64,000 nt of DNA, taken from Bin87 sp034423115. GTDB taxonomy: Bacteria > Chloroflexota > Dehalococcoidia > Lucifugimonadales > UBA3495. Below the pieces are notes generated by a model. That model was not told the origin of the DNA. It searched no databases and saw only the letters and a program-made list of their open reading frames with translations. This document shows positions 49,703-58,411 of this stretch, in pieces. The number at the start of each line of letters is the position of its first letter. The stretch's first letter is position 1. The position numbers and the translations under genes were made by a program. Location: the NCBI GenBank assembly GCA_034423115.1, contig DAOUJD010000055.1, forward strand, positions 7,640 to 71,639, written 5' to 3'.

Positions 49703-50125
49703 TCAGACGATACCGACGTTTCGCACTGCCACACTCAGCGCCGACGCGGGCGCGCGTGCCATCGGTCCGTCAAACGTGAGCAACGTGGCGCCGCGCTCCT
49801 GAGCTATTGCCACGTAAAACGCATCAGACGCGCTGACGTTATGCCGCAAATCCCAGGCTGCCCGCGTGAGCGTTCGGTGCGAAACGCGCTCAACGGGCAT
49901 ATCCTCCAGCCGGGCCAGGGCTTCCAGTGCCCATGCTTCGGAAATTTCTTGCGCCTGTACTTTCCGGCGCAGGGCGGACAGCACTTCAGCGTCCATCATC
50001 TCGGGCGCGATGGGCGAACCGCTCTCTATCAACGCTGCAACGCGCAAACCCGCGTCGCTTCCCAGCAGGTATTCAACCGCAGCCGACGCGTCAATCACGT
50101 ATGGTTCGGCGCTTACCCTTACCAC
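49703..50125 (-). CDS. PIN-domain protein at the end of the restriction operon
   Basis: The 140-residue protein has Asp in YVIDASAAVEYLLGSD, Glu in MMDAEVLSALRRKV, Asp in SASDAFYVAIAQERGATLLT and FDGPMARAP, a complete PIN active site. The start is a GTG at 50125 that overlaps the last seven bases of the restriction-methyltransferase gene. There is no antitoxin beside it; an RHH gene is three genes upstream in the same operon. It may act as the toxic or effector arm of that operon. Confidence 0.8.
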   Translation of the reverse strand: MVRVSAEPYVIDASAAVEYLLGSDAGLRVAALIESGSPIAPEMMDAEVLSALRRKVQAQEISEAWALEALARLEDMPVERVSHRTLTRAAWDLRHNVSASDAFYVAIAQERGATLLTFDGPMARAPASALSVAVRNVGIV

Positions 50126-53100
50126 CTGCCCGTCTGCCCGGTCGCCAGCTCGTATTCCCGCACCGCCCTTGACGCCCGCGTGACTGTACCGCTGTCAACA
50201 CCGCCACTCAGCAGGCCGAAACGCTCCTCACGTTTTGCCCGTCGGGCCATGGCCTCCGGAGTCGCGCCCTCCGGCCAGCCCAGCAGGTCCTCCACCGCCG
50301 ATTCCACGACCGCGCCGACCCGCGAGTCGCGCAGCCACTTCCTCATTTCGCGCCGTGCAATCGTCACCGTGAGCTTCTCGCCATACTTATCCCGCAGTTC
50401 CGCCAGCTTGTCCGCCGCTTCCTGCGCGGCCCACGCTCCCGCCTCCGCAACCACCTGATGCCCCAAATCGCCAGCGTCAAACTCCGGTATGGGCAGTTTC
50501 CAAAGGTGCTTGTGTAAATCCCGTGTGTTGCCAGCCCAGTTTGGCGTGGTGTATTCGTTGACGGCTGTTGCCAGCGCATCGCTGTTGATGATGGCTAGCA
50601 GGTAATGCGCTTCCTGAACATCCTTGCACGAAATCCAGTACAACTTAGTGTCGATGATCGCAGAGTTATCACTGATGTATGCCGCTGTCGGTTGGCCCGA
50701 TTCGGTGTAAGCTATCCGTAATGGTCTGTCTCCACCATCCTTTTGCCATGCCAACTGTGTGGTCAATTTACCGTAGTAGTCCAGTTGTGCGCCCATATCC
50801 AACTTATTCGCCGGGCGTTTGTTTGCATCCCACAATTCGGTAATGGCCTGCCATCGTTCCCGCATTCGCCGTTCTAGTGCCCCCAACCGGACGCCTCCGG
50901 GCCCGCTTGGGTCAACTGGTATCTCAAATTCGCCACGTCTCATTGGTAGTGCAGCTTGCAGCGGTTTTAGTGTGGCATAAGGGACCATCGTTTCGCCCAG
51001 GTGAACGTCATGAACGTGGGCTTTCTCGACGTTCTTTCCAGCGAGTTCGGATAACGTCAGATTTTTCCAAGGCACTTTGTCCTGAGAAGCTCGTCGCGGG
51101 TCTACGGTGATGGTTTGACCGGCCTGAATTATTGACTCGCCTTTCTTTTCCTCAACAAAGAAAAGACACCGCGGAAAGATTGCCGCTCCTTTACGAGCAT
51201 AGTTAACATAAGGCGAGCCCCCGCGGCCCGAAGTGTCAGATATCTCTCTTAACACCCGTCTCACGTCATCCGATCCCGCCTCGCCCTGCCAACGTTCTGC
51301 TGACCCCGTCAATGCGGTTCCATGACCATTCTGGCCTACTCGTTCGGCAAAAACCACGCAGGAAGCTATCGGAAAGAAGGTGTTGGGTTCCAATTGCTCC
51401 AGGTCCCATGCGGCTTTGTTAGCAAAATCCACCGACAAAATCCGCCCGGGAACTCTGTTGCGGCCACGACCAGTCGGCCGGGACTTCCATTCCCCTGTGC
51501 GCCATTTGGCGTACTGTCCTGATTGGAGAGCGCTATGCGGTAATACCATTCCAATTACGCCGCTATCTCGCAGATATAGATCAACGCTTCGAGCAAAAAA
51601 TAGACCCGCAATATCTTGATTTGCCGCATTTTTGCCGCCCGACCAAATGCCGTATAGGTTCTTGCTTTGCAGTTCTAACTCTTCCCGCAAGATGTTCGCC
51701 GTGAAACGATAAGCATTCCAGGGCGGATTGCCAACCACAACGTCAACCTTGTTCCGGCTCAGCACCACCGGCCGCACCATGTTGCGCGTGTAGTACGCCC
51801 AGATGTGGTTTTGGTCCTGGGCGTGCAGCATCTGCATCGTCGCGATGGCCTCTTCCATCGCTGCCCGCTCCGCAGGATCTGTAACGTGGTTGTCGTCCAG
51901 CGCCAGCAGCGGGTCATTGCCTTGCTCAATGGCGTCGGCGATGTCCGACATCAGGACGTCGAAGGTTGCGGCCCGTTCCACCAGGGACATGGGGAAGGTC
52001 AAAGTAGGATTGCCCAGTTCCTCCAGCCGCGTCTCGATGGTCACGCTCTGCTGCGCGAACATGTCGCCGGTGCGGTAGCGCAGTTGCAGCGAGTCCCCCA
52101 GGTAGATCGGCGCGGATATTTCGGTGTTGTAGTCCGATGCCGCGGCGATGGCATCCCGCGCCGCCAGCGCCCACGACGCCCGTGCCAGGTGCACCGCCGC
52201 CGGGTGCACGTCTATGCCGGTCACCGCATCCCGCAGTTTCGCCAGGATTTCGCTGGGCTCAAGGTCGGACTGAGCGGCCGCCGCCATGAAATGCTTGACA
52301 CCAGCCACCACGAACGTCCCCGACCCGCAGGCAGGATCCAGCGCACGCTGGTTCAGCGGGTCGTTGACCAGTTCCTCGGTCATGACGTCCGCCAGCCACT
52401 GCGGCGTGTAGTATTCGCCCAACTGCCGCCGTTCATCGGCCGGAATCACGATCTCGTACAGGGTCGGTGCAACGTCCGCCGGGGGGTCGTGCCAGTCAAA
52501 CCGGGCGACGCGATCGGCCATCTGACGGATGAACTGCGTGCCGCCCGCGACCTCAGTGGGCCACGCGAAGAAGTCCGACTCCAGGATGCCGCTGAGTCCG
52601 GTGGCGTTGCGCAAACGCCGTCCCAGCAGCAGGTCCTCCGGTTCCTGCGCCGCCAAATCGCGGATGTCGATTCCGAAAGCCGCCTGCACCACCATGCCGA
52701 TCAGGGCGCTCAGGTAGGTGTGCCGAATGAACAGGACGTCCAGTTCTTCCTTCGTGCTCCCGATCTCACCCAACGCTGCCCGCAACAGGTCCTCCCATAG
52801 CCGACGCTTCACCTGGATGGTATCGCGGTGGCCCTCCGCTTCGTAAAGCACCCGCAGCGTGACAAGGTCCTGGTTGGTGCTCAGGCTGGCGTCGCCGAAC
52901 TCACGGATCAGATTCTCGCGCGTCGGCGTAATGTCCGTGGCGCCTTCCGCAAATACTCGGTCGCGCAGCCACTCGTAAAGCCGCAAACCACCTTCCGACG
53001 TTTCCAACTCAAACATCGGAGGGCTGAAAGTTTCCACGCTGCCGTCGCCGATGTGTCGGAGCAGCCACCGCTTGCCGTCGGTCAGCACTCCCACGCGGAT

Positions 53101-53433
53101 CCCCCTGCCGGCCTTCAGGGCTTCGGTCAGGTAATCATCCAGTTGCTCGATGTGCCTATCGATTCCTCCGGCGCCAAAGAGGTCGCGCTTGAACTCAAAG
53201 AAGGCATCACGCGCCGCCAGGTCAACCCGCCCGCTGGCGTCCTCCGTGGGGGACTCCTCCTGCGTGATCTCTGCCGCCGCGGCCAACCCGCTCTCAATGA
53301 TGAAATCCCGCGCGGCGCTGCGGATATCGGTCTCGGAATGGCCCAGCGTATGCCGGCGCAGAATCTCGCCCGCGGGTTCGGCGTAAACGTCTCCGCTGCC
53401 AGTGACGGCCGGTTTGTGTTCTTGGCTAGTCAT
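50119..53433 (-). CDS. Type IIG-like restriction enzyme/N6-adenine methyltransferase fusion
   Basis: The 1104-residue protein has an N-terminal nuclease-like domain (ASGRVDLAARDAFFEFKRDL, the D...E-x-K pattern), a helical linker, and a gamma-class DNA methyltransferase: motif I ALDPACGSGTFVVAGVKHFM and motif IV VDVVVGNPPWNAYRF. The Q-LGEYYTPQWLADVM segment before motif I is typical of Eco57I/BREX-like methyltransferases. The C-terminal 350 residues should hold target recognition (PIPEFDAGDLGHQ). It probably methylates and cuts DNA by itself. It lies third in an operon with RHH and protease genes before it and a PIN gene after it. Confidence 0.85.
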   Translation of the reverse strand: MTSQEHKPAVTGSGDVYAEPAGEILRRHTLGHSETDIRSAARDFIIESGLAAAAEITQEESPTEDASGRVDLAARDAFFEFKRDLFGAGGIDRHIEQLDDYLTEALKAGRGIRVGVLTDGKRWLLRHIGDGSVETFSPPMFELETSEGGLRLYEWLRDRVFAEGATDITPTRENLIREFGDASLSTNQDLVTLRVLYEAEGHRDTIQVKRRLWEDLLRAALGEIGSTKEELDVLFIRHTYLSALIGMVVQAAFGIDIRDLAAQEPEDLLLGRRLRNATGLSGILESDFFAWPTEVAGGTQFIRQMADRVARFDWHDPPADVAPTLYEIVIPADERRQLGEYYTPQWLADVMTEELVNDPLNQRALDPACGSGTFVVAGVKHFMAAAAQSDLEPSEILAKLRDAVTGIDVHPAAVHLARASWALAARDAIAAASDYNTEISAPIYLGDSLQLRYRTGDMFAQQSVTIETRLEELGNPTLTFPMSLVERAATFDVLMSDIADAIEQGNDPLLALDDNHVTDPAERAAMEEAIATMQMLHAQDQNHIWAYYTRNMVRPVVLSRNKVDVVVGNPPWNAYRFTANILREELELQSKNLYGIWSGGKNAANQDIAGLFFARSVDLYLRDSGVIGMVLPHSALQSGQYAKWRTGEWKSRPTGRGRNRVPGRILSVDFANKAAWDLEQLEPNTFFPIASCVVFAERVGQNGHGTALTGSAERWQGEAGSDDVRRVLREISDTSGRGGSPYVNYARKGAAIFPRCLFFVEEKKGESIIQAGQTITVDPRRASQDKVPWKNLTLSELAGKNVEKAHVHDVHLGETMVPYATLKPLQAALPMRRGEFEIPVDPSGPGGVRLGALERRMRERWQAITELWDANKRPANKLDMGAQLDYYGKLTTQLAWQKDGGDRPLRIAYTESGQPTAAYISDNSAIIDTKLYWISCKDVQEAHYLLAIINSDALATAVNEYTTPNWAGNTRDLHKHLWKLPIPEFDAGDLGHQVVAEAGAWAAQEAADKLAELRDKYGEKLTVTIARREMRKWLRDSRVGAVVESAVEDLLGWPEGATPEAMARRAKREERFGLLSGGVDSGTVTRASRAVREYELATGQTGRW

Positions 53434-53464
53434 GGGGAAATCGGCAAAACCTTCGAAGCACGGA

Positions 53465-53821
53465 TCATTTAAGCGACCCCACCACAGGTATCAACCGCTC
53501 GTTGTACGAATCAACGGCCAGGAACACACCCTCCAGCGTATAAGCGCCGAGTATTGGAGCAACACCATCCTCGCCAAAGATGACCCAAGTATAGGTGTCT
53601 CGCCCTTCCACTCGCGCCCACGCCTGCGCCATATCCAGTTCCACACGTTCACGGCTGGCGTACTCGAAGGTTTCCTGTCGGGTTGGAAGTATACCCAGCC
53701 CGTCCAGAATGCAGCGGGGGACAACGGTGGTAGTGGCCCCTGTGTCGGCCAACGCCTCCATCGTCTCATAGCGTTCGCCGTCAAGGTTGCCAATTTCAAT
53801 AGTTGTGCTGAACGTCCCCAT
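53465..53821 (-). CDS. Retropepsin-like (clan AA) aspartic protease
   Basis: The 118-residue protein has the single-domain retropepsin pattern: MEALADTGATTTVVPRCILD (DTGA active-site loop), then a later hydrophobic-Gly strand (APILGAYTLEGVFLAVD) forming the flap/second psi loop. Such proteins work as dimers. GAGGAGC precedes the ATG at 53821. It starts 21 bases after the RHH gene and ends 31 bases before the restriction gene, so all are in one operon. The target protein is unknown. Confidence 0.8.
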   Translation of the reverse strand: MGTFSTTIEIGNLDGERYETMEALADTGATTTVVPRCILDGLGILPTRQETFEYASRERVELDMAQAWARVEGRDTYTWVIFGEDGVAPILGAYTLEGVFLAVDSYNERLIPVVGSLK

Positions 53822-53842
53822 GTTGCTCCTCGGACGAAATCC

Positions 53843-54097
53843 CTACTGCCCGTAGTAGTGGCGGTACGGCCGGTCATATATGTCTTCCCGGTTCAAGTTC
53901 AGAATGCTTGCCTTCTCTTCGGCGCTCTCAATGGCTTCCCGGAACTTGGCAATGCGTTCCAGCCGGGAGGCGGCGGGGCTGGTCGCTATCCCCGTCAGGT
54001 ACTCCGCCACCATCTCCGCCACCGTCATGTCCCGCGCCTCGGCAATCTTGCTGACCTTGGCCACGATTTCATCGTCGATGTCCAGCGTAAGGTTCAT
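53843..54097 (-). CDS. Ribbon-helix-helix antitoxin-like protein
   Basis: The 84-residue protein begins MNLTLDIDDEIVAKVSKIAE followed by ARDMTVAEMVAEYLTG, which fits the beta-strand plus two helices of RHH regulators. The C-terminal half is charged and could bind a partner. GGAGGGAAC precedes the ATG at 54097. It is the first gene of the protease-RM-PIN operon and could regulate its promoter (-10 box at 54160-54165). Confidence 0.75.
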   Translation of the reverse strand: MNLTLDIDDEIVAKVSKIAEARDMTVAEMVAEYLTGIATSPAASRLERIAKFREAIESAEEKASILNLNREDIYDRPYRHYYGQ

Positions 54098-54122
54098 GCC
54101 GTTCCCTCCGCGTTCAAATCAA

Positions 54123-54157
54123 TACGGCAGGCGGGGGATGAATCCTCGCTTGCCGTA
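54123..54157. terminator. Hairpin between the TPP-enzyme gene and the RHH operon
   Basis: TACGGCAGGCG and CGCTTGCCGTA form an 11-bp stem with one G-T type mismatch and a 13-base loop. It lies in the leader of the RHH operon, just after the TATAAT box, so it may be an attenuator or the end of upstream transcription. Confidence 0.45.
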
Positions 54158-54159
54158 TC

Positions 54160-54165
54160 ATTATA
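54160..54165 (-). promoter_or_regulatory. -10 box of the RHH-protease-RM-PIN operon
   Basis: TATAAT on the minus strand lies 63 bases before the ATG of the RHH gene, with a hairpin between them. No -35 element at good spacing is seen. Confidence 0.45.
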
Positions 54166-54199
54166 CCGCCGCGCCCCTATGCGCCCGGATCAGTCCGAC

Positions 54200-55867
54200 C
54201 TAGTGCGCCACCGAACTCGGCGCGAACCCCCCATACCGCGGGTACTGGGAGCAGATGAACTCCAGGTAGGACGGCTGGCCCTGCTCGTTGGCCGCCATCG
54301 CCCGCTGGAACGCCGGTATCACGTCCGACGGCTCCGTGACCCGCTCAGTGTACAGCCCCAGCTCCGCCACGGCCCGCGACATGTTCACGTCCTCGGGACC
54401 CAGCACCCGGTGCGTGTACGGGTCGTGGCCGTCGCCCCAGAACCCGGGGCCGTAGCCCGCGAACCCGCCGTTGGCCACGTGCGCCACCGTGATGCCCAGG
54501 TTCTGGCGCACCGGCACCTCCAGGTTGCCCAGCATGTAGCCGACCCCCGCGTCGCCGGTCACCGCCACCGCCTGCCGGTCGGGATACGCCAGCTTGGCCG
54601 CCATCGCGCCGGCCAGCCCGAACCCCAGCGTCGAGATGTTGCCCCAGCCCAGGAACCCGCGCGGGATCAGCGTGTCGTACACCGTGCTCAGCTGGTCGCG
54701 AGTGTTGCCCGAGTCGTGGGTCACGAACGACTTGTACGGGTCCAGCACCTTCATCATGTCGCCGAACACGCGGTACGGGTTGATCGGCGCGTCGTTGGAC
54801 GCCATCGCCTCCCGGTACTCCGCCAGGCCGGCGTCCCGCGTTTCCCTCACCTCGGCCACCACGTTGCCGGCGGGACGACCCGCGCCGTCGGTGCGCCGCG
54901 ACGCCTCGTCGGCCAGTGCCTGCAAGACGAACTTCGCGTCGCCCAGCACCGCGTGATGCGTCGGAAAGATGCGGTTCAGGTGGAACTCGTCCAGGTTGCA
55001 CTGGATGATCGTCTTGCTCGGCGCGTTGGGAATGCCGTGAGTGAACCGCCCCGGCGACAGGCTGCTGCCCACCGTCAGGATCACGTCGCTCTTGTTCAGG
55101 TACGCGATGGGATGCTCGCCGCGCACGCCCACGAACAGCGGGTGGTTCTCGGGAAACGCCCCCTTGGCCTTCAGCGTGGTGATCACCGGCGCGTTCAGCA
55201 GCTCCGCCAGCGCCACCAGCTCCGACGACGCCCCCGCGTAGATCACCCCCTCGCCGGCGTAGATCAGCGGATTCGACGCCCCCATCATCAGGTCGATGGC
55301 CTGCACGACGTCCGACGGGTCGGGCGCCGACCGGTACCCGCGCACGGGGTAATACGGGTCCACGGTCTCGTCGTAGATGCCGGCCGCGTTGGGCACCGCC
55401 AGCACCACCGGACCGGGACGCCCGCTGCGCAGCATCGAGAACGCGCGGCGCAGGAACTCCGGCGTCCGCTCGGGACGGTCGATGTAGCCGAACCACTTGG
55501 TCACGGTCTTGAGGCTGGTGGTCACGTCGAACTGCGTGTTCTCGGTGCTGCCGGCCGGCACGCCGTCGGTGATGCACAGCATGGGCGAGTTGTCCTCGAA
55601 CGCCTGCGCCAGCCCGGGGTACGAGTACTGCAAGCCCGCGCCGTTCACGCCGCCCTGCACCGTGCACACGCCGATGCGGTCGCCGCCGGTGACGCGCGAG
55701 TACGCGTCGGCCAGGGCCACGGCGTAGCGGTCGTCCCGCATCATGATCATGGGCACGCCCTCGCGTCCCAGGGCGTTGTTCACCCGGCATACGGGGAAGG
55801 TGGAAACCCACTCGACACCCTCCTGCTTGAGGATGCGGGCAATGGAAGTAGCGACGTCGATGGACAT
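54200..55867 (-). CDS. Thiamine pyrophosphate-dependent enzyme (acetolactate synthase-like)
   Basis: The 555-residue protein is complete: ATSIARILKQEGVEWVSTFP at the start, RDDRYAVALADAYSRVTGGD, QFDVTTSLKTVTKWFGYIDR, a central NPLIYAGEGVIYAGASS, and a C-terminal TPP-binding domain AVTGDAGVGYMLGNLEVPVR with GDxG and VANGGFAGYGPGFWGDG. It differs from the enzyme at 1-919. Lacking regulatory-subunit genes nearby, it is probably a decarboxylase or carboligase of a catabolic route, not the biosynthetic acetolactate synthase. GAGAGG precedes the ATG at 55867. Confidence 0.9.
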   Translation of the reverse strand: MSIDVATSIARILKQEGVEWVSTFPVCRVNNALGREGVPMIMMRDDRYAVALADAYSRVTGGDRIGVCTVQGGVNGAGLQYSYPGLAQAFEDNSPMLCITDGVPAGSTENTQFDVTTSLKTVTKWFGYIDRPERTPEFLRRAFSMLRSGRPGPVVLAVPNAAGIYDETVDPYYPVRGYRSAPDPSDVVQAIDLMMGASNPLIYAGEGVIYAGASSELVALAELLNAPVITTLKAKGAFPENHPLFVGVRGEHPIAYLNKSDVILTVGSSLSPGRFTHGIPNAPSKTIIQCNLDEFHLNRIFPTHHAVLGDAKFVLQALADEASRRTDGAGRPAGNVVAEVRETRDAGLAEYREAMASNDAPINPYRVFGDMMKVLDPYKSFVTHDSGNTRDQLSTVYDTLIPRGFLGWGNISTLGFGLAGAMAAKLAYPDRQAVAVTGDAGVGYMLGNLEVPVRQNLGITVAHVANGGFAGYGPGFWGDGHDPYTHRVLGPEDVNMSRAVAELGLYTERVTEPSDVIPAFQRAMAANEQGQPSYLEFICSQYPRYGGFAPSSVAH

Positions 55868-55880
55868 GGTTCAAACCTCT

Positions 55881-56237
55881 CTAGTTGTTCAGCAGTGTCA
55901 GGATACGCGCTACGAACCGATGCACTAACGGCCGGTCGTGCACGATCTCGAAATCTTCCATTTCGTCATGGTAGAAGTTTTTGTGAAACTTCTCGGCCGC
56001 GGCGAACGCCCCGGCGATCCCATCGTCTCCGGTCTCGTCGGTAAGTCTGCCGACGGCGTTTTTCAGCGACCGATGGCTGCGATGCGGCCAACCCCGCTGC
56101 TGCGCCACCGCCATTACCGCGTGGGTAGCTGCACCCCACAGTTTCTCGGAGGCCTGTAGATGATCCCCGGAAGCGAACTCCCGGTCGGAAGCCTCCAGGA
56201 ACTCTTGTGCGGTTACGGCGTGATTTTGGGTCAGCAT
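55881..56237 (-). CDS. PaREP1 family HEPN-like protein
   Basis: The 118-residue protein shows the family core most clearly: ASDREFASGDHLQASEKLWG, AATHAVMAVAQQRGWPHRSH, then AGAFAAAEKFHKNFYHDEME. It starts MLTQNHAVTAQEF at 56237; a longer frame is not supported. It ends 13 bases before the TPP-enzyme gene on the same strand. The function is unknown. The stretch 56238-56526 upstream holds no gene that I can support. Confidence 0.88.
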   Translation of the reverse strand: MLTQNHAVTAQEFLEASDREFASGDHLQASEKLWGAATHAVMAVAQQRGWPHRSHRSLKNAVGRLTDETGDDGIAGAFAAAEKFHKNFYHDEMEDFEIVHDRPLVHRFVARILTLLNN

Positions 56238-56526
56238 GGATGCCAGGATTCCTTGTATGTGGGAGGGCTCAGCGATGAAATTGTACCACTCCCCTCTTGC
56301 CGGCACCGGAGATTCGATTTGATGACACCCACCACTGACGGCAGTGCGCCCACCCCTGATACCATCGTTGCCGTATCACGCCCCCGGCCGGATGGCTGGG
56401 GCGATTGTGCTAAATTGAGGACGACAATGGGAGACTGGTGGGAGAAAGGCATCCCCCCTCGCCGATCTTCTCCCGCCGCAGGAGAACCCGTAACGACCGT
56501 CGGCGCCAATGTCACCGACTTTATGC

Positions 56527-57381
56527 TTATCGGTTCGTCTCAGTTTCCAGCGCGTCCCGCAGACCTTTCCAGTCATCTTCACCCGTCGAGCAATTCCAGT
56601 CATCGAAGTGGAGCAGGTCCTCCACGGGCAGCCGGTCACGCCACCCCGCCCGCTGCAAACCCGGCTCGTCGGTGAACTCCACCGGGTAGCCCAGGCACAG
56701 GTACGCCACCGGGATGATATGCGGCGGTATCCCCAGTATCCCCCGCAGTTGCGGCAGCTTGAGGATGCTCACCCAACCTGCGCCGACACCCTCGCTCCGC
56801 GCCGCCAGCCAGAGGTTCTGCACCGCGCAGCAAGTGGAATACACGTCTGTCTCCGGCATGGAGTTGCGCCCCAGCACCACCTCGGCGCGGGTCGGGTCAC
56901 AGGTGACGCACAGGTTCACCGGCGCTTCCAGGATGCCTTCCAACTTCAGCGAAAGATAGGCGGAACGGCGCGGCTCGTCGAAAAAGCACGCCGCCGCGTC
57001 CCGCTCCCGGTCGAAAAGCCCCTTGACCTCCCGCCGCTTCTCGATGTTCTTCACCAGGATGAAGTCCCAGGGCTGCATGAACCCTACCGAGGGACCGTGA
57101 TGCGCCGCCCGTATGATGCGGGCCAGCGTTTCGTCGGGTATCGGGTCGGGACGGAAATTGCGGATGTCCCGCCGCTGGTAGATCGCCCGGTACACCGCCT
57201 GCCGCTCCGCCTCCGGAAAGGCCAGCGATGCCCCGTTGATCGTTGCCTCGTTGAGCAATGCGCCGTCCGGCGGTAACCCGACTGGCGTTGCCCCGTCCAA
57301 TGGTGCCCCGTCCAGCGTTGTCCCGTCCAACGATGCCCCATCTATGGAAATGTCGTCTGGTTGATAGCCCTGCTGGTTCAT
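56527..57381 (-). CDS. bluB: 5,6-dimethylbenzimidazole synthase BluB with N-terminal pentapeptide repeats
   Basis: BluB cleaves FMN to make the lower ligand of B12. The catalytic part has FPEAERQAVYRAIYQRRDIR, AAHHGPSVGFMQPWDFILVK, EGVGAGWVSILKLPQLRGIL and a C-terminal LPVEDLLHFDDW, all typical for BluB in the nitroreductase fold. The first 50 residues are unusual: eight pentapeptides of the type DGASL, DGTTL, DGAPL, NGASL encoded by 15-bp repeats (57220-57350). The ATG at 57381 has GGAGG at good spacing. Cobalamin genes cobU, cobQ and pduX are 22 kb away. Confidence 0.88.
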   Translation of the reverse strand: MNQQGYQPDDISIDGASLDGTTLDGAPLDGATPVGLPPDGALLNEATINGASLAFPEAERQAVYRAIYQRRDIRNFRPDPIPDETLARIIRAAHHGPSVGFMQPWDFILVKNIEKRREVKGLFDRERDAAACFFDEPRRSAYLSLKLEGILEAPVNLCVTCDPTRAEVVLGRNSMPETDVYSTCCAVQNLWLAARSEGVGAGWVSILKLPQLRGILGIPPHIIPVAYLCLGYPVEFTDEPGLQRAGWRDRLPVEDLLHFDDWNCSTGEDDWKGLRDALETETNR

Positions 57382-57589
57382 CCACTCCTCCGCCAAAGCA
57401 AACCGCGACGCTGTTCACTGCGCCGTCGATCCTGCATACCCGCTATCATACGCACGCAAACGGGGTTGTGCCAGAATTCCCCGCTTGCGGGAACCCGGTT
57501 CGTCACCGCCGGAAGTCAGGCCACACGGTGATAAACTGGAACCATCTCCACAGTAATCAACACCCCGCCGCCACAACGGGAGGTGCGCC

Positions 57590-58348
57590 ATGCCGCCGGA
57601 AATTCGCGCCGTAGGAATCGAGGGACTGCCCGAGGTCCAGGCCGGTGACGACCTGGCCGCCCAGATCATGGACGCCGCCGCCGCCCAGGGCACGCCCATT
57701 GAGCCTGGCGACGTCGTCGTGGTCACCCAGAAGATCGTCAGCAAGGCCGAGGGCCGCGTCATGACCATCGACGAGGTCGAGGCGTCGCCTTTGGCCATAG
57801 CTATTACCGAGGGCCACCGCCGCGACCCGCGCCACACCGAGATGATCCTCCGGGAGAGCCGCCGCGTCGTCCGCATGGACCGCGGCGTCATCATCAGCGA
57901 GACCTACCACGGCTACATCTGCGCCAACGCCGGCATTGACGCCTCCAACATCCCCGGCTCCGACTCCATCTGCCTGCTGCCCGTGGACCCCGACGCCTCG
58001 GCCCGACGCATCCGCGACAGCATCCGAGATCGTCTCGGCGTGGACGTCGCCGTGCTGGTGTCTGACACCTTCGGCCGACCGTGGCGCAACGGCGCCATCA
58101 ACGTGTCCATCGGCGTGGCCGGCTTCAACCCCGTCATCAGCTACGTGGGCGAGTTCGACCCCCACGGCAACGAGCTGCACACCACCACCATCGCCGTCGC
58201 CGACGAACTGGCCGCCACCGCCGAGCTGGTCACCGGCAAGCTCCTGGGCGTCCCCGTGGCCCTCGTCAAGGGCTACCCCTACGAACCCATGGAAGACGCC
58301 GACAGCCGGGCAATAGTGCGGGAGCCGAATAAGGACTTGTTCCGCTAA
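57590..58348 (+). CDS. cofE: Coenzyme F420-0:L-glutamate ligase
   Basis: The 252-residue protein adds glutamate to F420-0. Signatures are VVVVTQKIVSKAEGRV, VRMDRGVIISETYHGYICAN, AGIDASNIPGSDSICLLPVD, VLVSDTFGRPWRNGAINVSI and ADELAATAELVTGKLLGVPV. It is the short, archaeal-type CofE without the FbiB nitroreductase domain. It indicates that the organism makes F420, which fits the LLM oxidoreductases. The stretch 57382-57589 upstream contains only small hairpins. Confidence 0.95.
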   Translation: MPPEIRAVGIEGLPEVQAGDDLAAQIMDAAAAQGTPIEPGDVVVVTQKIVSKAEGRVMTIDEVEASPLAIAITEGHRRDPRHTEMILRESRRVVRMDRGVIISETYHGYICANAGIDASNIPGSDSICLLPVDPDASARRIRDSIRDRLGVDVAVLVSDTFGRPWRNGAINVSIGVAGFNPVISYVGEFDPHGNELHTTTIAVADELAATAELVTGKLLGVPVALVKGYPYEPMEDADSRAIVREPNKDLFR

Positions 58349-58382
58349 TGGTGAGCACTTCGCCAATCAAGTGAGGGGCCGC

Positions 58383-58409
58383 CAAAACCTTCACGATTTC
58401 AGGATTTTG
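58383..58409 (+). promoter_or_regulatory. Imperfect palindrome at the ribosome binding site of the RT gene
   Basis: CAAAACCT (58383-58390) and AGGATTTTG (58401-58409) are inverted repeats with one extra base. The right arm contains the AGGA ribosome binding site of the HigA-RT gene and ends two bases before its ATG. It could be an operator for the HigA-type domain or an mRNA hairpin that controls translation. Confidence 0.4.
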
Positions 58410-58411
58410 AG

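Noticed and set aside
53402..56044. Very long plus-strand frame of 880 codons
   Set aside because: It runs antisense to the protease, RHH and TPP-enzyme genes and has the Arg/His-rich composition of a shadow frame.
56238..56526. Small ORFs on both strands between PaREP1 and bluB
   Set aside because: No ribosome binding site, codon bias or similarity supports them.
57420..57589. Possible cobalamin riboswitch between bluB and cofE
   Set aside because: GCCGGAAGTCAGG resembles the end of such riboswitches, but the B12 box and the rest of the conserved core are absent and the downstream gene makes F420, not B12.
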